From contig CAWIAX010000002.1 of the NCBI GenBank assembly GCA_963834305.1, positions 1,550,001 through 1,614,000 of the forward strand: a stretch of DNA of 64,000 nucleotides. The letters are read 5' to 3'. Numbering within the stretch: the stretch's first letter is position 1; each line of letters opens with the position of its first letter. The notes under the pieces were generated by a model. It searched no databases, was not told the origin of the DNA, and saw only the letters and a list, made by a program, of their open reading frames with translations. This stretch comes from JACCXG01 sp963834305 (lineage in GTDB: Bacteria > Acidobacteriota > Vicinamibacteria > Vicinamibacterales > 2-12-FULL-66-21). The translations under genes and the position numbers were made by a program. Positions 8,284 to 19,292 of the stretch are shown one piece after another.

Positions 8284-10929
8284 ATGCGTCCACTGCTGAT
8301 CTTCCTCACCGCCCTGACCGTGGCGGCGGCCGGCCCCCGGGTACGCTCGCAGGCGGCCCCGCCCGGCGACGGCGCCGCCGCCGCCTGGCAGGCGATCCTC
8401 AAGCTCCGCACCACCGCCAGCGCCATGCACACCACGGCGCACCCCGACGACGAGCATGGCGGCGTGCTGACGATGCTGAGCCGGGGGCAGGGGGCACGGG
8501 TCTCGATGCTGACGCTGACCCGCGGTGAGTCCGGCGACAACGCCATCGGCCCCGAGCTCTTCGACGCCCTCGGGCTGATCCGCACCGAGGAACTGCTCGC
8601 CGCCGGCCGCTACTACGGCCTCGATCGACAGTATTTCGGCACGGTGGTGGACTACGGCTACTCGAAGCGGCTCGACGAGACGCTGGAGAGATGGGGCAAG
8701 GATCACGTCCTGCGCGACATCGTCGGCGCCATCCGGACGGATCGGCCGCTCGTGCTGATCTCGCGATTCCAGGGCAACGAGCGCGACGGGCATGGCAACC
8801 ACTCCGCCGCCGGCCTCGTCACCCAGGAGGCCTTCCGGATGGCGGCCGATGCCACGGCCTTTCCGGATCAGATTGCCGCCGGGCTCCGGCCGTGGCAGCC
8901 GCTCAAGCTGTACATCGGCGGCGTGCGCGCGAACGAGGACTGGACGATCCGCGTGGACACCGGCACGTACGACCCGGTTCTCGGCGACTCCTACGCGTCG
9001 TTCGCCCGGCGCGGCCTGGGCCTGCAGCGTTCGCAGACCAGCGGCCGCGTGACCGCGCAGCCCGGCCCCTCGGTGTCGTATTACAAGCGCCTGCAGTCGG
9101 TGGTCGCGGCGCCGGCGAAGGAAGAGTCGTTCTTCGACGGCATCGACACCACCATGGCGGGAATTCACCGGGCGCTCCGCACATCGCCTCCCGCGGATGC
9201 CGGCCCGCTGCTCGCCGCCATCGAGCGCGAGAGCGCCGCCGCCGTGGACGCCTTCCGCTTCACCGACCCGTCGGCCGCAGTCCCCGCTCTTGCCCGGGCG
9301 CTTGCCGCCACGCGCGCCGCCCGCGCCGGGCTCGGCGCAGATGCCGACGTCGCGTTCATGCTCGACGTCAAGGGGCGGCAGATCGGCGAGGCCATGCACG
9401 CCGCGATGGGCATCAGCCTGACGGCGGTGGCGCAGCCGGCGGGCACGCCCGAAGCAGCCGGCCCGTTCACCGCCGGGCCGCCGCCGATGCCGGCGGTGGT
9501 GCCGGGCCAGGCCTTCGAGGTCCGGGCCACGTTCACCAACCGCGGCCGCGTGCCGGCCGGGAAGGTCACCGTCAGGCTGGATGCCCGGGAGAGGTGGCAG
9601 CTGGCTGCGCCCGCTCCGCCTGCCGACGCGGGGCCGAACGAGCCGATCGTCAGGACGTTCGCGGTCACCGTCCCCGAGAACGCCGCGGTGACGCGCCCCT
9701 ACTTCAGCCGGGGCTCGATCCAGGAGGCGCGCTACACGATTGCCGCCGGCGCCTCCCCGTATCGCCCCCATGCCCCCGGACCGCTCGAGGTGGTCGTGGG
9801 CTACGAAGTCGACGGCGTGCCGGTGGAGATCCGCCAGCCGGTGACGCGGCTCGAAGCCAACCTCCCGTACGGCGTGGACGCCCGCGAGCTGGCCGTCGTG
9901 CCGGCCCTCGCCGTCACGCTGGCGCCGGCGCACGCCGTCGTGCCGCTGGCCTCCCCGAGCAAGCGCATCCGCCTCCAGGTGGAGGTGGCCAACAATCGCG
10001 ACGGCGCGTCGGAAGGCGTCCTCACCCTGAAGCTGCCGGCCGGCTGGACGGCCACGCCAGCCTCGCAGCCGTTCACGTTCGCACGTGCCGGTGAGCGCGC
10101 CCTCTACGGCTTCGAGGTTGCCATGCCGTCACTCGACAGCCGGGACTACCGCATCGAGGCGGTGGCCGCGTCGGGCGGACGGGACTACCGCGCAGGCTAC
10201 GCCACCATCCGTCACCGCGACCTGGAAACCCGCTACCTGTATCGGGACGCCGTCGCGTCGGTGCGCGGCATCGACGTCGCGGTCACCCCGGGGCTCACGG
10301 TCGGCTACGTCATGGGCGTGGGGGACGAGGTGCCGGCCGGCCTCGCGCAGCTCGGCGCCGAGGTGCAGCTGCTCGGCGCCCAGGACCTTGCCACGGCGGA
10401 CCTCGCGAAGTTCGACACCATCATGACTGGCACCCGCGCCTACGCCGTGCGCGACGACCTCAAGACCTACAACCGCCGGCTGCTGGATTACGTCGAGAAG
10501 GGTGGGAACCTGGTCGTGCTCTACAACACCCAGGAGCTCGTGCCGGAACGCTATGCGCCGTATCCCGCGGAGCTGCCGCGCAGCGCCGAGGAAGTCTCGG
10601 AGGAAGACTCCCCTGTCGAGATCCTCGCGCCCGACGCCGCCGTGCTCAACCGGCCCAACCGGATCACCACGGCCGACTTCGGCGGCTGGGTCGAACAGCG
10701 GGGATCGAAGTTCTGGAACACCTGGGACGCGCGCTATACCCCGATCATCGCCACCTGGGATCGCGGTCAGCCGCCACAGAAAGGCGGCTGGCTGCACGCG
10801 CGGCACGGCAAGGGGCACTACACCTACTTCGCCTACGCGTTCCACCGCCAGCTGCCCTACGGCGTGCCCGGCGCCTACCGGCTGCTCGCCAACCTGCTGG
10901 CGCTGAACCAGGAGACACCGGCGCCGTGA
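8284..10929 (+). CDS. secreted PIG-L family deacetylase
   Basis: 881 residues with an N-terminal signal peptide (MRPLLIFLTALTVAAAG). The PIG-L/LmbE zinc-binding motif THPDDEHGG lies at about 50-60, and the partner segment DGHGNHSAAG at about 165-175, as in N-acetylglucosaminyl deacetylases. The middle part carries Ig-like/NPCBM-type beta regions. The C-terminal third looks like a glutamine-amidotransferase-like fold (DTIMTGTRAYAVRDDLK, GGNLVVLYNTQE). This long architecture is common in Acidobacteria and Bacteroidetes and likely acts on exported N-acetylated sugars. It is one of the few plus-strand genes and the only one in the first 25 kb. Confidence 0.88.
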   Translation: MRPLLIFLTALTVAAAGPRVRSQAAPPGDGAAAAWQAILKLRTTASAMHTTAHPDDEHGGVLTMLSRGQGARVSMLTLTRGESGDNAIGPELFDALGLIRTEELLAAGRYYGLDRQYFGTVVDYGYSKRLDETLERWGKDHVLRDIVGAIRTDRPLVLISRFQGNERDGHGNHSAAGLVTQEAFRMAADATAFPDQIAAGLRPWQPLKLYIGGVRANEDWTIRVDTGTYDPVLGDSYASFARRGLGLQRSQTSGRVTAQPGPSVSYYKRLQSVVAAPAKEESFFDGIDTTMAGIHRALRTSPPADAGPLLAAIERESAAAVDAFRFTDPSAAVPALARALAATRAARAGLGADADVAFMLDVKGRQIGEAMHAAMGISLTAVAQPAGTPEAAGPFTAGPPPMPAVVPGQAFEVRATFTNRGRVPAGKVTVRLDARERWQLAAPAPPADAGPNEPIVRTFAVTVPENAAVTRPYFSRGSIQEARYTIAAGASPYRPHAPGPLEVVVGYEVDGVPVEIRQPVTRLEANLPYGVDARELAVVPALAVTLAPAHAVVPLASPSKRIRLQVEVANNRDGASEGVLTLKLPAGWTATPASQPFTFARAGERALYGFEVAMPSLDSRDYRIEAVAASGGRDYRAGYATIRHRDLETRYLYRDAVASVRGIDVAVTPGLTVGYVMGVGDEVPAGLAQLGAEVQLLGAQDLATADLAKFDTIMTGTRAYAVRDDLKTYNRRLLDYVEKGGNLVVLYNTQELVPERYAPYPAELPRSAEEVSEEDSPVEILAPDAAVLNRPNRITTADFGGWVEQRGSKFWNTWDARYTPIIATWDRGQPPQKGGWLHARHGKGHYTYFAYAFHRQLPYGVPGAYRLLANLLALNQETPAP

Positions 10930-10941
10930 GCGCCTGCGGAC

Positions 10942-13900
10942 CTATGGCCGCGACGGGGCGGGCGCGGCGCCGCCGCGCCGCCAGCGGCGAAGGAATTCCT
11001 CCGCGCGCGTCACCCACCCATTGGCGCTCACGTAGAGCGCCGGGATCAGGAACAGCGTGACCAGCGTCGACACGGACAGCCCGCCAACGACCACGCGCGC
11101 CAGGGCCGCCTGCAGCCCCCCTCCTTCACCCCAGCCGATGGCCAGCGGCATCAGCCCCAGCACGGTCGTGCCCGTCGTCATCAGGATCGGCCGGAGCCTG
11201 GTGCGGCCGGCTTCAATCGCCGCGGCGCGCACGTCGAGGCCGTCCTCCCGCCGCTTCAGGTTCAGGTAGTCCACCAGCACGATCGCGTTGTTCACGACGA
11301 TGCCGACGAGCATCACGATGCCCATGATGCTCTGGATGTTCAGCGTGGTGCCGGTCAGCAGCAGCGTGGGCACGACGCCGATGAGCGCCACCGGCACGCT
11401 GAACATGACGACCAGCGGGTCGAGAAACCGCTCGAACTGCCCCGCCATCACCATGTAGACCAGGGCGAGCGCCAGCAGGATGGCGATCGTGAAATCACGG
11501 CGGGCCTGCTGTTGTTCCTCCCACGCCCCGCCGAACACGATCGAGAAGCCGGTCGGCAGCGGCAGGTCGGAGAGCCGCGCGCGGATCCGGGACACCGCGT
11601 CGCCGAGCGGCGTGCCGGTCTCGAGGTCGGCCGTGATGTAGACCACGCGCTGGCCGTCGACATGGCCGATCTGGGTCGGGCCGCGATCGGTCTCGCGCCG
11701 CACCAGCGCCGAGACGGGCACCATCTCGCCCTGCGGCGTCTTCACCGCGATCGCCCCGAGGTCCTGGGCGGTCAGCCGATCCTCCGGGCGCAGGCGGACG
11801 ACGATCGGGAACTGCTCGCCCCCTTCGCGGAAGTAGCCGCCGCGGGTGCCGCCGACGCTGACCTGCACCGCGCGGCCGACATCCCGCACCGACAGCCCCA
11901 TCGCGGCAATCCTGCCCCGCTCGAAGCGCAGGTTCTGCTCGGGCCGGCCTTCACGCTCCCGGCGCACGACCTCGACCACGCCGGGCACGGTGCGCATGCG
12001 GCGCTCGATCTCCGAGGCCAGCTGCCGCGAGCGGTCGATGTCGTAGCCGCGCAGCTGCACCTCGATGGCGTCGGTCGTGCCCCCCGCGCTGAACAGCCGC
12101 CGCAGCATCCACAGGCCCGATCCGGCCTCGACGCGGATCTCCGCGCCCGGGATGCGTCCCTGGACCGCGGCCCGGATCCGGTCCGCCAGCACCGACGCAT
12201 CGAGCTCGCGTTCGGCGGCGCGGACCAGCCGGATCTCGACTTCGGCGTCGCCGTCGCCGCGCACCTCGGCGGCCAGCGACTCCATCTCGCCCGGCGGGAT
12301 CACGCCCTGCACGATCCCCTTCAGCTCCTCGAGATAGAGGTTGGCGACCGCGATGCTGGTGCCGCGCTCCATCTCGAGCTCGACGTCGATCTCGTTGGTC
12401 TCCATCTCCGGCGCCAGCTCGATCTGGAGCAGCGGCCAGAGCAGCAGCGCCCCTGCCAGGAGCACGGCGGTCGTGGCGAAGACCCGCCCGCGGTAGACCA
12501 GCGCCCGTTCGAGCCGCTCGACGTAGGCCACTTCGAGCCGGCTGATGAAGCGCTCGAAGCGGGAGGGGCGGCCGATCCGCTCGGCGGTGGGACGGATGGT
12601 GAGGAACCGGCTCGAGAGGACCGGGATGAGGGTCAGGGACACGAGCAGCGAACAGGCCAGCGCGAAGACGACGACGAGCGCCAGCGTCTGGAACAGCTGG
12701 CCGCTGGTGGTGCGCATGAACACCACCGGCAGGAAGATCACGCAGGTCGTCAGCGTCGAGGCAATGACCGCGCCCGACACCTCGCGCGTGCCGACGTGCG
12801 CGGCATCCGCCGCGCTGCGCCCGGCGCGGCGCTGGCGCACGATGTTCTCCAGCACCACGATGGCGTTGTCCACGATCATCCCGATCCCGAGCGCCAGACC
12901 GCCGAAGGTCATCTGGTTGAGCGTCAGGCCGGTGAAGAACAGCAGGCCGAACGTGGCGGTAATTGAGATGGGAATGGCCAGCGCGATGATGGCGGTGGTG
13001 GAGCGGTTCCGCAGGAAGAGGTAAAGGACGAAGATGGCGAGCAGGCCACCCCAGAACGCCGACGACTGGACGTTGTCGATCGACTGCTGGATGAACGTGC
13101 TCTGGTCCGAGTCGATGGTCAGCGTCAGGTCGCTGCGCTCCTCGTTGATGCGGGCGACCTCCTCGCGGATGGCGGCCGCCACGCCGACGGTATTGGCGCC
13201 GCTCTGCTTCTGGAGATCGAGGCGCACCACCGGCATGCCGTTCACTTCCGCCAGGTTGTTGACGTCTTCGAAGCCGTCCACCACTTCCGCGACGTCGCGG
13301 ACGCGGATCGGATTGCCGTCGCGCAGCGCCACGATCGTCGCGCCAATCTGCGCGAGCGACTCGTATTCCCCGAGCGCGCGGATGTAGAGATCGCTGACCC
13401 CGCGGCGGACGGTGCCCCCCGGGAGCTGGACGTTCTCCCGGCCGAGCGCGTCGCTCACGTCGGTGGCGGTGAGCCCGGCCGCGCGCAGCCGATCGCGGCG
13501 CAGTTGAATCTGGATCTCGCGGTAGACGCCGCCGGCGACGGTAATGGACCCGACGCCCGGAATCTGCTCGAACCGCTGCGCCAGCTCCCGTTCCAGCAGC
13601 CGCGTCGTCGCCGCCAGGTCGCGGGTCGAGGCCACCGAGAGCGTCATGATTTCCTGGGCGCTCGGGTCGAATTTCCAGATCGACGGGGGGTCGGCATCCA
13701 CCGGCAGCGCCCCGCGCAGCCGGTCGAGCGCGGCCCGCACGTCGTTGGCCGCCTCGTCGAGGTTGGTGCCGCGGCCGAACTCGAGCCTGACGCGGCTGCG
13801 CCCTTCCTGGGATTGCGACGTCATCCGCTCGAGGTTCGGGATGCTGGCCAGGGCATTCTCGAGCGGGTCGGTGATGATCGATTCCATCTCCTCGGGGCCG

Positions 13901-14064
13901 ACATTGCCGTAGGAGACGTTCACGGAGAGGCGTGGATATTCGATCTCCGGCAGCAGGTCGACCGGGAGATACAGGAAGCCGACGAGGCCGAAGGTCACGA
14001 CGATCAGGTAGAACATCGTCACGGCCACGGGCCGGCGGAGCGAGGTGTCGGTCAGGGATGCCAT
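10942..14064 (-). CDS. RND efflux pump permease (AcrB/HAE1 family)
   Basis: 1040 residues, full length for an RND transporter. The start is ATG 14064 (MASLTDTSLRRPVAVTMFYL), which overlaps the stop of the upstream adaptor gene region. TM1 follows at about 12-32, then the large periplasmic loop. The TM2-6 block includes the LALGIGMIVDNAIVVLENI signature (TM4 carboxylate region), then loop 2, then a second TM block with GIVVNNAIVLVDYLN. It uses proton motive force to export drugs or lipophilic compounds through an adaptor and an outer-membrane channel. No outer-membrane factor gene is seen here. Confidence 0.94.
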   Translation of the reverse strand: MASLTDTSLRRPVAVTMFYLIVVTFGLVGFLYLPVDLLPEIEYPRLSVNVSYGNVGPEEMESIITDPLENALASIPNLERMTSQSQEGRSRVRLEFGRGTNLDEAANDVRAALDRLRGALPVDADPPSIWKFDPSAQEIMTLSVASTRDLAATTRLLERELAQRFEQIPGVGSITVAGGVYREIQIQLRRDRLRAAGLTATDVSDALGRENVQLPGGTVRRGVSDLYIRALGEYESLAQIGATIVALRDGNPIRVRDVAEVVDGFEDVNNLAEVNGMPVVRLDLQKQSGANTVGVAAAIREEVARINEERSDLTLTIDSDQSTFIQQSIDNVQSSAFWGGLLAIFVLYLFLRNRSTTAIIALAIPISITATFGLLFFTGLTLNQMTFGGLALGIGMIVDNAIVVLENIVRQRRAGRSAADAAHVGTREVSGAVIASTLTTCVIFLPVVFMRTTSGQLFQTLALVVVFALACSLLVSLTLIPVLSSRFLTIRPTAERIGRPSRFERFISRLEVAYVERLERALVYRGRVFATTAVLLAGALLLWPLLQIELAPEMETNEIDVELEMERGTSIAVANLYLEELKGIVQGVIPPGEMESLAAEVRGDGDAEVEIRLVRAAERELDASVLADRIRAAVQGRIPGAEIRVEAGSGLWMLRRLFSAGGTTDAIEVQLRGYDIDRSRQLASEIERRMRTVPGVVEVVRREREGRPEQNLRFERGRIAAMGLSVRDVGRAVQVSVGGTRGGYFREGGEQFPIVVRLRPEDRLTAQDLGAIAVKTPQGEMVPVSALVRRETDRGPTQIGHVDGQRVVYITADLETGTPLGDAVSRIRARLSDLPLPTGFSIVFGGAWEEQQQARRDFTIAILLALALVYMVMAGQFERFLDPLVVMFSVPVALIGVVPTLLLTGTTLNIQSIMGIVMLVGIVVNNAIVLVDYLNLKRREDGLDVRAAAIEAGRTRLRPILMTTGTTVLGLMPLAIGWGEGGGLQAALARVVVGGLSVSTLVTLFLIPALYVSANGWVTRAEEFLRRWRRGGAAPAPSRP

Positions 14065-14065
14065 G

Positions 14066-15388
14066 TCAGCTCTCCCGTCCGCGGCGCTGCTGCCGGTCCA
14101 TGAACTGGCGCAGCAAGTCGTGGCGCTGGAGCTGCTGCAGCTCCATGATGCGGTCCCACTCCATGACGCGCACCCGCGCCCGGGGATCCGCGTCCGCCGG
14201 CTGGGCCGCCAGCAGGTGCTGCCCGATGACGACCACCCACTCACCGGACGTGAGGCCTTCGACGCCCGCCTCGTGCGCGGCTTCGGCGACGACCGTGACC
14301 CGACGGAAGGGCACGGCGATCACCGGGGCCCGAGCCGCTCCGGCACCGGCGGCCTCGGGGGCCGCGGCGTCAGCGGCGGCGGGGGCCGGAGGCGGCGGTC
14401 CGCTGGTCACGAAGACCCCGCGTTCCCCGGTGGCGGGGTTCTCGTAGAGAGCGCTCGCCGGAACGAGGGTCGCCGGCTCGCTCTCGCCGTAGAAGATGTC
14501 CACCGTCACGAACATCCCGGGCGCCAGGGCGCCGACGTCGTTCGGGACGTCGATCTCCACCTCGGCGCTGAAGGAACCGGGCGCGAGAAAGGGGGAGATG
14601 CGGGACACGCGGGCTTCAATCGCCTGCGGCGCCCGGTCGCTCACCCGCAGCTCGACGCGCTGGCCGGCGCGGATGCGCGGCAGCACGTCCTGCGCGACCG
14701 GCGCCTCGACCCGCATGTTCTGCAGCCGGCCGATGATGAAGAGCGGGGTCTGGGCGTCCACGCGCATGCCGACTTCGACGTTGCGCTGCCCCACCCGCCC
14801 GGTGATGGGCGCGCGCACCAGGGTTTGCGCCTGCACGTCCCGCTGCTCGGCGAGAGCGCCCGAGGCGACGTCGACGCGCGCACGCGCGGTCGTCACCGCG
14901 GCACGCGCCGCCTCCGTTTGCGCCCGCAGCGAGTCCACCGTGTTCTGCGGCACCAGCCCCTGCTTGCCCAGCGCCTGGTTGCGTTGGTACTCGGCCGAGA
15001 GCTCGCGCAGGCGCGCCTCGGCCTGGAGCAGCTCCGCCCGCGCCGCCTGCAGGCCGGCCCGCGACTGCGTCGTCTGCGCGTCGCCGCCGACGGTCTGGAT
15101 CCGCACGAGCGGGTCCCCTTTTTTCACGGCGTCGCCGTTCTGCGCGAACACTTCGACCACCGGCCCGCTCGCCTGCGGGTAGATCGCCACTTCGCCCGAG
15201 GCCCGGACGGTGCCGGTCAGCCGCTCGCGCAGCGGCACGGCGCCCTGCCGCGCCTGCACGACCTCGACCGAGGGAAACTCGGCGGCGCCGCCGCTGCGCC
15301 CCTGAGCCTGCCCCTCGCTGCCGCCGCAGCCGGCTGCCGCACCTGCGAACAGCAGGAGTAAAGAGGCGTGAAAACCCGTCAAATGCAT
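14066..15388 (-). CDS. RND efflux periplasmic adaptor lipoprotein (HlyD/MFP family)
   Basis: 440 residues starting at MHLTGFHASLLLLFAGAAAG, followed by a lipobox cysteine (AAAGC), so likely a lipid-anchored periplasmic adaptor. The barrel-sandwich (lipoyl-like) halves are visible (VVEVFAQNGDAVKKGDPLVR and LVRAPITGRVGQRNVEVGMR). Between them is a coiled-coil hairpin rich in Ala/Glu/Arg (about 110-190). A beta-barrel and membrane-proximal domain follow. An alanine/proline-rich insert (about 345-365) is unusual. It immediately precedes the RND permease and forms an operon with it. Confidence 0.92.
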   Translation of the reverse strand: MHLTGFHASLLLLFAGAAAGCGGSEGQAQGRSGGAAEFPSVEVVQARQGAVPLRERLTGTVRASGEVAIYPQASGPVVEVFAQNGDAVKKGDPLVRIQTVGGDAQTTQSRAGLQAARAELLQAEARLRELSAEYQRNQALGKQGLVPQNTVDSLRAQTEAARAAVTTARARVDVASGALAEQRDVQAQTLVRAPITGRVGQRNVEVGMRVDAQTPLFIIGRLQNMRVEAPVAQDVLPRIRAGQRVELRVSDRAPQAIEARVSRISPFLAPGSFSAEVEIDVPNDVGALAPGMFVTVDIFYGESEPATLVPASALYENPATGERGVFVTSGPPPPAPAAADAAAPEAAGAGAARAPVIAVPFRRVTVVAEAAHEAGVEGLTSGEWVVVIGQHLLAAQPADADPRARVRVMEWDRIMELQQLQRHDLLRQFMDRQQRRGRES

Positions 15389-15512
15389 GGATGAGCTCGT
15401 ACGTTCCGGCTGACGCGTTGCAGACGACTGCTGGCCCGGCGAGGATGACACATCGCGCATCCAGGGAATACGCTCCGGTGACCCCGAATCGTTACAGGGA
15501 GGGGGTATGCGT

Positions 15513-16868
<1,356 letters not shown>

Positions 16869-16943
16869 GATGCGGGACGGCACGCCCCTCCTCAGACGGC
16901 GTCAGGCCGCAATGAGCGTGCCGGGCTTGGCACCGGCCGCCGT

Positions 16944-17831
16944 CTACAGCGTCAGCCGGGCCAGGTAGTCGAGCGACTGCGGGATCTGCTTCTCGGACTG
17001 CGGGTGTTCGTCCTCGATGAAGTGATACTTCACGCCTGCCGCATTGGCGGCGCGAAGCACGGCCGGCAGATCGATCAGTCCCTGACCGAGGACGACGCTG
17101 GTGTCGTCGGGAGCATTGCCGGACGGATCGTTGATCTTCGTGCCCTTCCGGATGTCCTTGAGGTGGGTGGACGGAAATCGCTTCGGATACTTCGCGAACA
17201 GATCGACCGGGTTGGCGCCGCCATGGACGGCCCAGAAGATGTCCATCTGGAAATCAACCACGCCGGGCTCGGTGGCCGCGGCGAGCGCATCGAAGAGCGT
17301 GCCGTCGGGACCCTTCTGGAACTCATAGCCGTGAACGTGATACTGGAAGCGCAGCCCCGCATCGCGCAGCGCCCGCCCCGCCTTCGCGAACACCACCGCC
17401 GCCTTTTCGACATCCGCACGCGAGAACGCGCCCTGGTGCGGAATCCAGGCGCACATCACCTGCTCGGCCCCGAGCGCCTTGGCCTCGGCAACCACACCAC
17501 CGACATCCTTCACCAGCCGGTCGTAGTCGGCGCCGGTCGATGCCACGCGCAGGCCGGCCTTCTTCACCTGCGCGGCAAAATCCGCGGTCGACAGGCCGTA
17601 CGAACCGGCCGCCTCGACCTCCCTGAATCCCCAGCCCCGCACCATGGCGAGCGTCCCGGGGACGTCGCCTTTCTCGAACAGGTGCCGCAGGCTGTACAGC
17701 TGCAGCCCGAGCGTCCCCTTGAGCGGCGTCTTCAGCGCGCCCTGCGCAGACAGGGCCTGCCCGGCCTGGCCGACGCCCGCCGCAGCGATCGCGGCCGACA
17801 CTGTCTGGATGAACGTGCGTCGTGAAGTCAT
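16944..17831 (-). CDS. Tat-exported sugar phosphate isomerase/epimerase-like TIM-barrel protein
   Basis: 295 residues. A twin-arginine leader (MTSRRTFIQTVSAAIAAAG) gives the start at ATG 17831. The mature part is a xylose-isomerase-like TIM barrel: LQLYSLRHLF, WGFREVEAAGSYGLS, HVHGYEF, DFQMDIFWAVHGG, STHLKDIRKG and IEDEHPQ carry the usual Glu/Asp/His metal-binding residues. Secreted members of this family are abundant in Acidobacteria and Planctomycetes; substrate unknown. Followed on the same strand by the VOC gene upstream (26-base gap). Confidence 0.9.
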   Translation of the reverse strand: MTSRRTFIQTVSAAIAAAGVGQAGQALSAQGALKTPLKGTLGLQLYSLRHLFEKGDVPGTLAMVRGWGFREVEAAGSYGLSTADFAAQVKKAGLRVASTGADYDRLVKDVGGVVAEAKALGAEQVMCAWIPHQGAFSRADVEKAAVVFAKAGRALRDAGLRFQYHVHGYEFQKGPDGTLFDALAAATEPGVVDFQMDIFWAVHGGANPVDLFAKYPKRFPSTHLKDIRKGTKINDPSGNAPDDTSVVLGQGLIDLPAVLRAANAAGVKYHFIEDEHPQSEKQIPQSLDYLARLTL

Positions 17832-17856
17832 GATGCCGGCCATTATCGCCCAACCG

Positions 17857-18255
17857 CTAGCCGGCCTGGCTGAGCTCCAGCAGATGCCCGTCGGGATCGG
17901 GGAAGAAGCAGCGGACTTCATGGCCCCAGTCGTAAGGCGGGGTCAGGAACACCGCCCCGCGGGACCGCAACTCCTCGTAGGCCTCGCGGCAGTCCGGCAC
18001 GCGGATGGTCATGGCGTGGGTCACCGCTGACGGCGCGGACGGCGGCCCGAAGGTGATCCCCGGCTTGTCCGCCGTCGGTCCCCCGCCCGTGACGAGCAGC
18101 AGCCAGGTGCCGAGAAACTGCAGCACGCACGACGTGCCGCCATATTCCCGATACAGCGAGGCGCCCAGGACGTCGCGGTAGAAATCGCGGGCCCTCGCAA
18201 TATCCGCCACGACCAGGATGTGCGTCAGTTCGACGCCGGCTTGCGATAACGGCAT
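17857..18255 (-). CDS. VOC (glyoxalase/bleomycin-resistance) family protein
   Basis: 132 residues with two beta-alpha-beta-beta-beta repeats typical of the vicinal oxygen chelate fold. The first begins ELTHILVVADIARARDFYRD, with the metal-ligand-type His near its start. The second ends HEVRCFFPDPDGHLLELSQA with the terminal Glu ligand. Substrate cannot be told from sequence; members are glyoxalases, dioxygenases or antibiotic-binding proteins. Lies in a minus-strand run of small stress-type genes (DinB, TspO, DHFR-like). Confidence 0.88.
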   Translation of the reverse strand: MPLSQAGVELTHILVVADIARARDFYRDVLGASLYREYGGTSCVLQFLGTWLLLVTGGGPTADKPGITFGPPSAPSAVTHAMTIRVPDCREAYEELRSRGAVFLTPPYDWGHEVRCFFPDPDGHLLELSQAG

Positions 18256-18274
18256 GTTCGTCCCCCCGGTGCGC

Positions 18275-18799
18275 CTAGCGGTCCACGATTGGGAGATACG
18301 CGCGCCACGGTCCGATCGCCTCCCGGTATTGCTTGGCCATGACCCGCGCCACCTGGGCGACGTGCCCCAGATCGTGCGCCACCCAGGTGGCCAGCAGTTG
18401 CCGCAGCGAGACCGCGCCGAACTCGGGATGCTCTCCCTCCAGCGCCAGCTGCGCGGATGTCAGGTGCCATCCCGCCAGCGTCGCCAGGTTCTCTCCCCGC
18501 AGGCGCGCGAACTCATCGAGCAGCTCAGCCAGTGTCTTCCCCTGGCTCTCGCGGAACTGCGCCAAACGATCGTACGGAATGAAGCGGCGCTGCGGGCCCT
18601 GGGCCAGGATGATTTGCGCCCGCGGGATCCAGTCGGTGCGCTCGCCATGAATCAGGTGGCCGACGATGACGTAGGGGCTCCACGTCTCCGGGCCTTCAGT
18701 CGCGTCCGTCCACGACGGCGGCAGCCCGGCCAGCATCGCGCGCATGGTCTGCGGCGTGCGTTCGAGAACAGCGGTTCCGGTCGCGAGGTCGAACTCCAT
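18275..18799 (-). CDS. DinB/YfiT-like metal-binding family protein
   Basis: 174 residues, four-helix DinB superfamily. Metal-ligand histidines are placed as expected: SPYVIVGHLIHGERTDW (first helix pair) and TWVAHDLGHVAQVARVMAKQY near the C-terminus. DinB-like proteins include thiol-dependent transferases and many of unknown function. This is one of three distinct DinB-family genes in the window (others near 23.3 and 27.8 kb). It ends 20 bases before the VOC gene starts. Confidence 0.85.
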   Translation of the reverse strand: MEFDLATGTAVLERTPQTMRAMLAGLPPSWTDATEGPETWSPYVIVGHLIHGERTDWIPRAQIILAQGPQRRFIPYDRLAQFRESQGKTLAELLDEFARLRGENLATLAGWHLTSAQLALEGEHPEFGAVSLRQLLATWVAHDLGHVAQVARVMAKQYREAIGPWRAYLPIVDR

Positions 18800-18812
18800 G
18801 GCTCGTCGGCGG

Positions 18813-19292
18813 TCAGGGTGCCGCGCCGGCGTTGAGCCGCCAGATCGCGAAGTTCAGGCAGGCAGCGAAACCCACCCACGCCAGGTAGGGCACCATCAGC
18901 GCACCGGCGCGCCGGTCGTCGCGCCAGAACAGCACCGCGACCACGAGGATCAGTGCCCAGAGCGCCGCGATGTCGATCATCGCAAGGCCAATCCGGTGCA
19001 GCCCGAAGAACAGGTACGACCACAGCGCGTTGAGGATCAGCTGCGCGAGGAAAGCCGCCAGCGCCACACCGGCGCCCGCGAAGCCCCGCCGCCGCCACAC
19101 CAGCCAGGCGGCCACTCCCATCATCAGATAGAGCATCGTCCAGACCGGAGCGAAGACCGCCCCGGGCGGCGTCCACGCCGGCTTCGCGAGGGCGGCGTAC
19201 CACGAGCCCGGCGTGTACTGGGAGCCGATCGCCCCTGCCGCAAAGGAGATCAAGACCCACCCGAGCAGACCCGAGACGTTCCAGATGGTCAC
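18813..19292 (-). CDS. tspO: TspO/MBR family tryptophan-rich sensory protein
   Basis: 159 residues, five predicted membrane helices, rich in tryptophan. Family landmarks are YAALAKPAWTPPGAVFAPVW, LILNALWSYLFFGLHRIGLA and VPYLAWVGFAACLNFAIWRLN. TspO binds tetrapyrroles and other hydrophobic ligands and modulates stress responses. The start overlaps the stop of the DHFR-like gene upstream by four bases, so they are translationally coupled. Confidence 0.93.
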   Translation of the reverse strand: MTIWNVSGLLGWVLISFAAGAIGSQYTPGSWYAALAKPAWTPPGAVFAPVWTMLYLMMGVAAWLVWRRRGFAGAGVALAAFLAQLILNALWSYLFFGLHRIGLAMIDIAALWALILVVAVLFWRDDRRAGALMVPYLAWVGFAACLNFAIWRLNAGAAP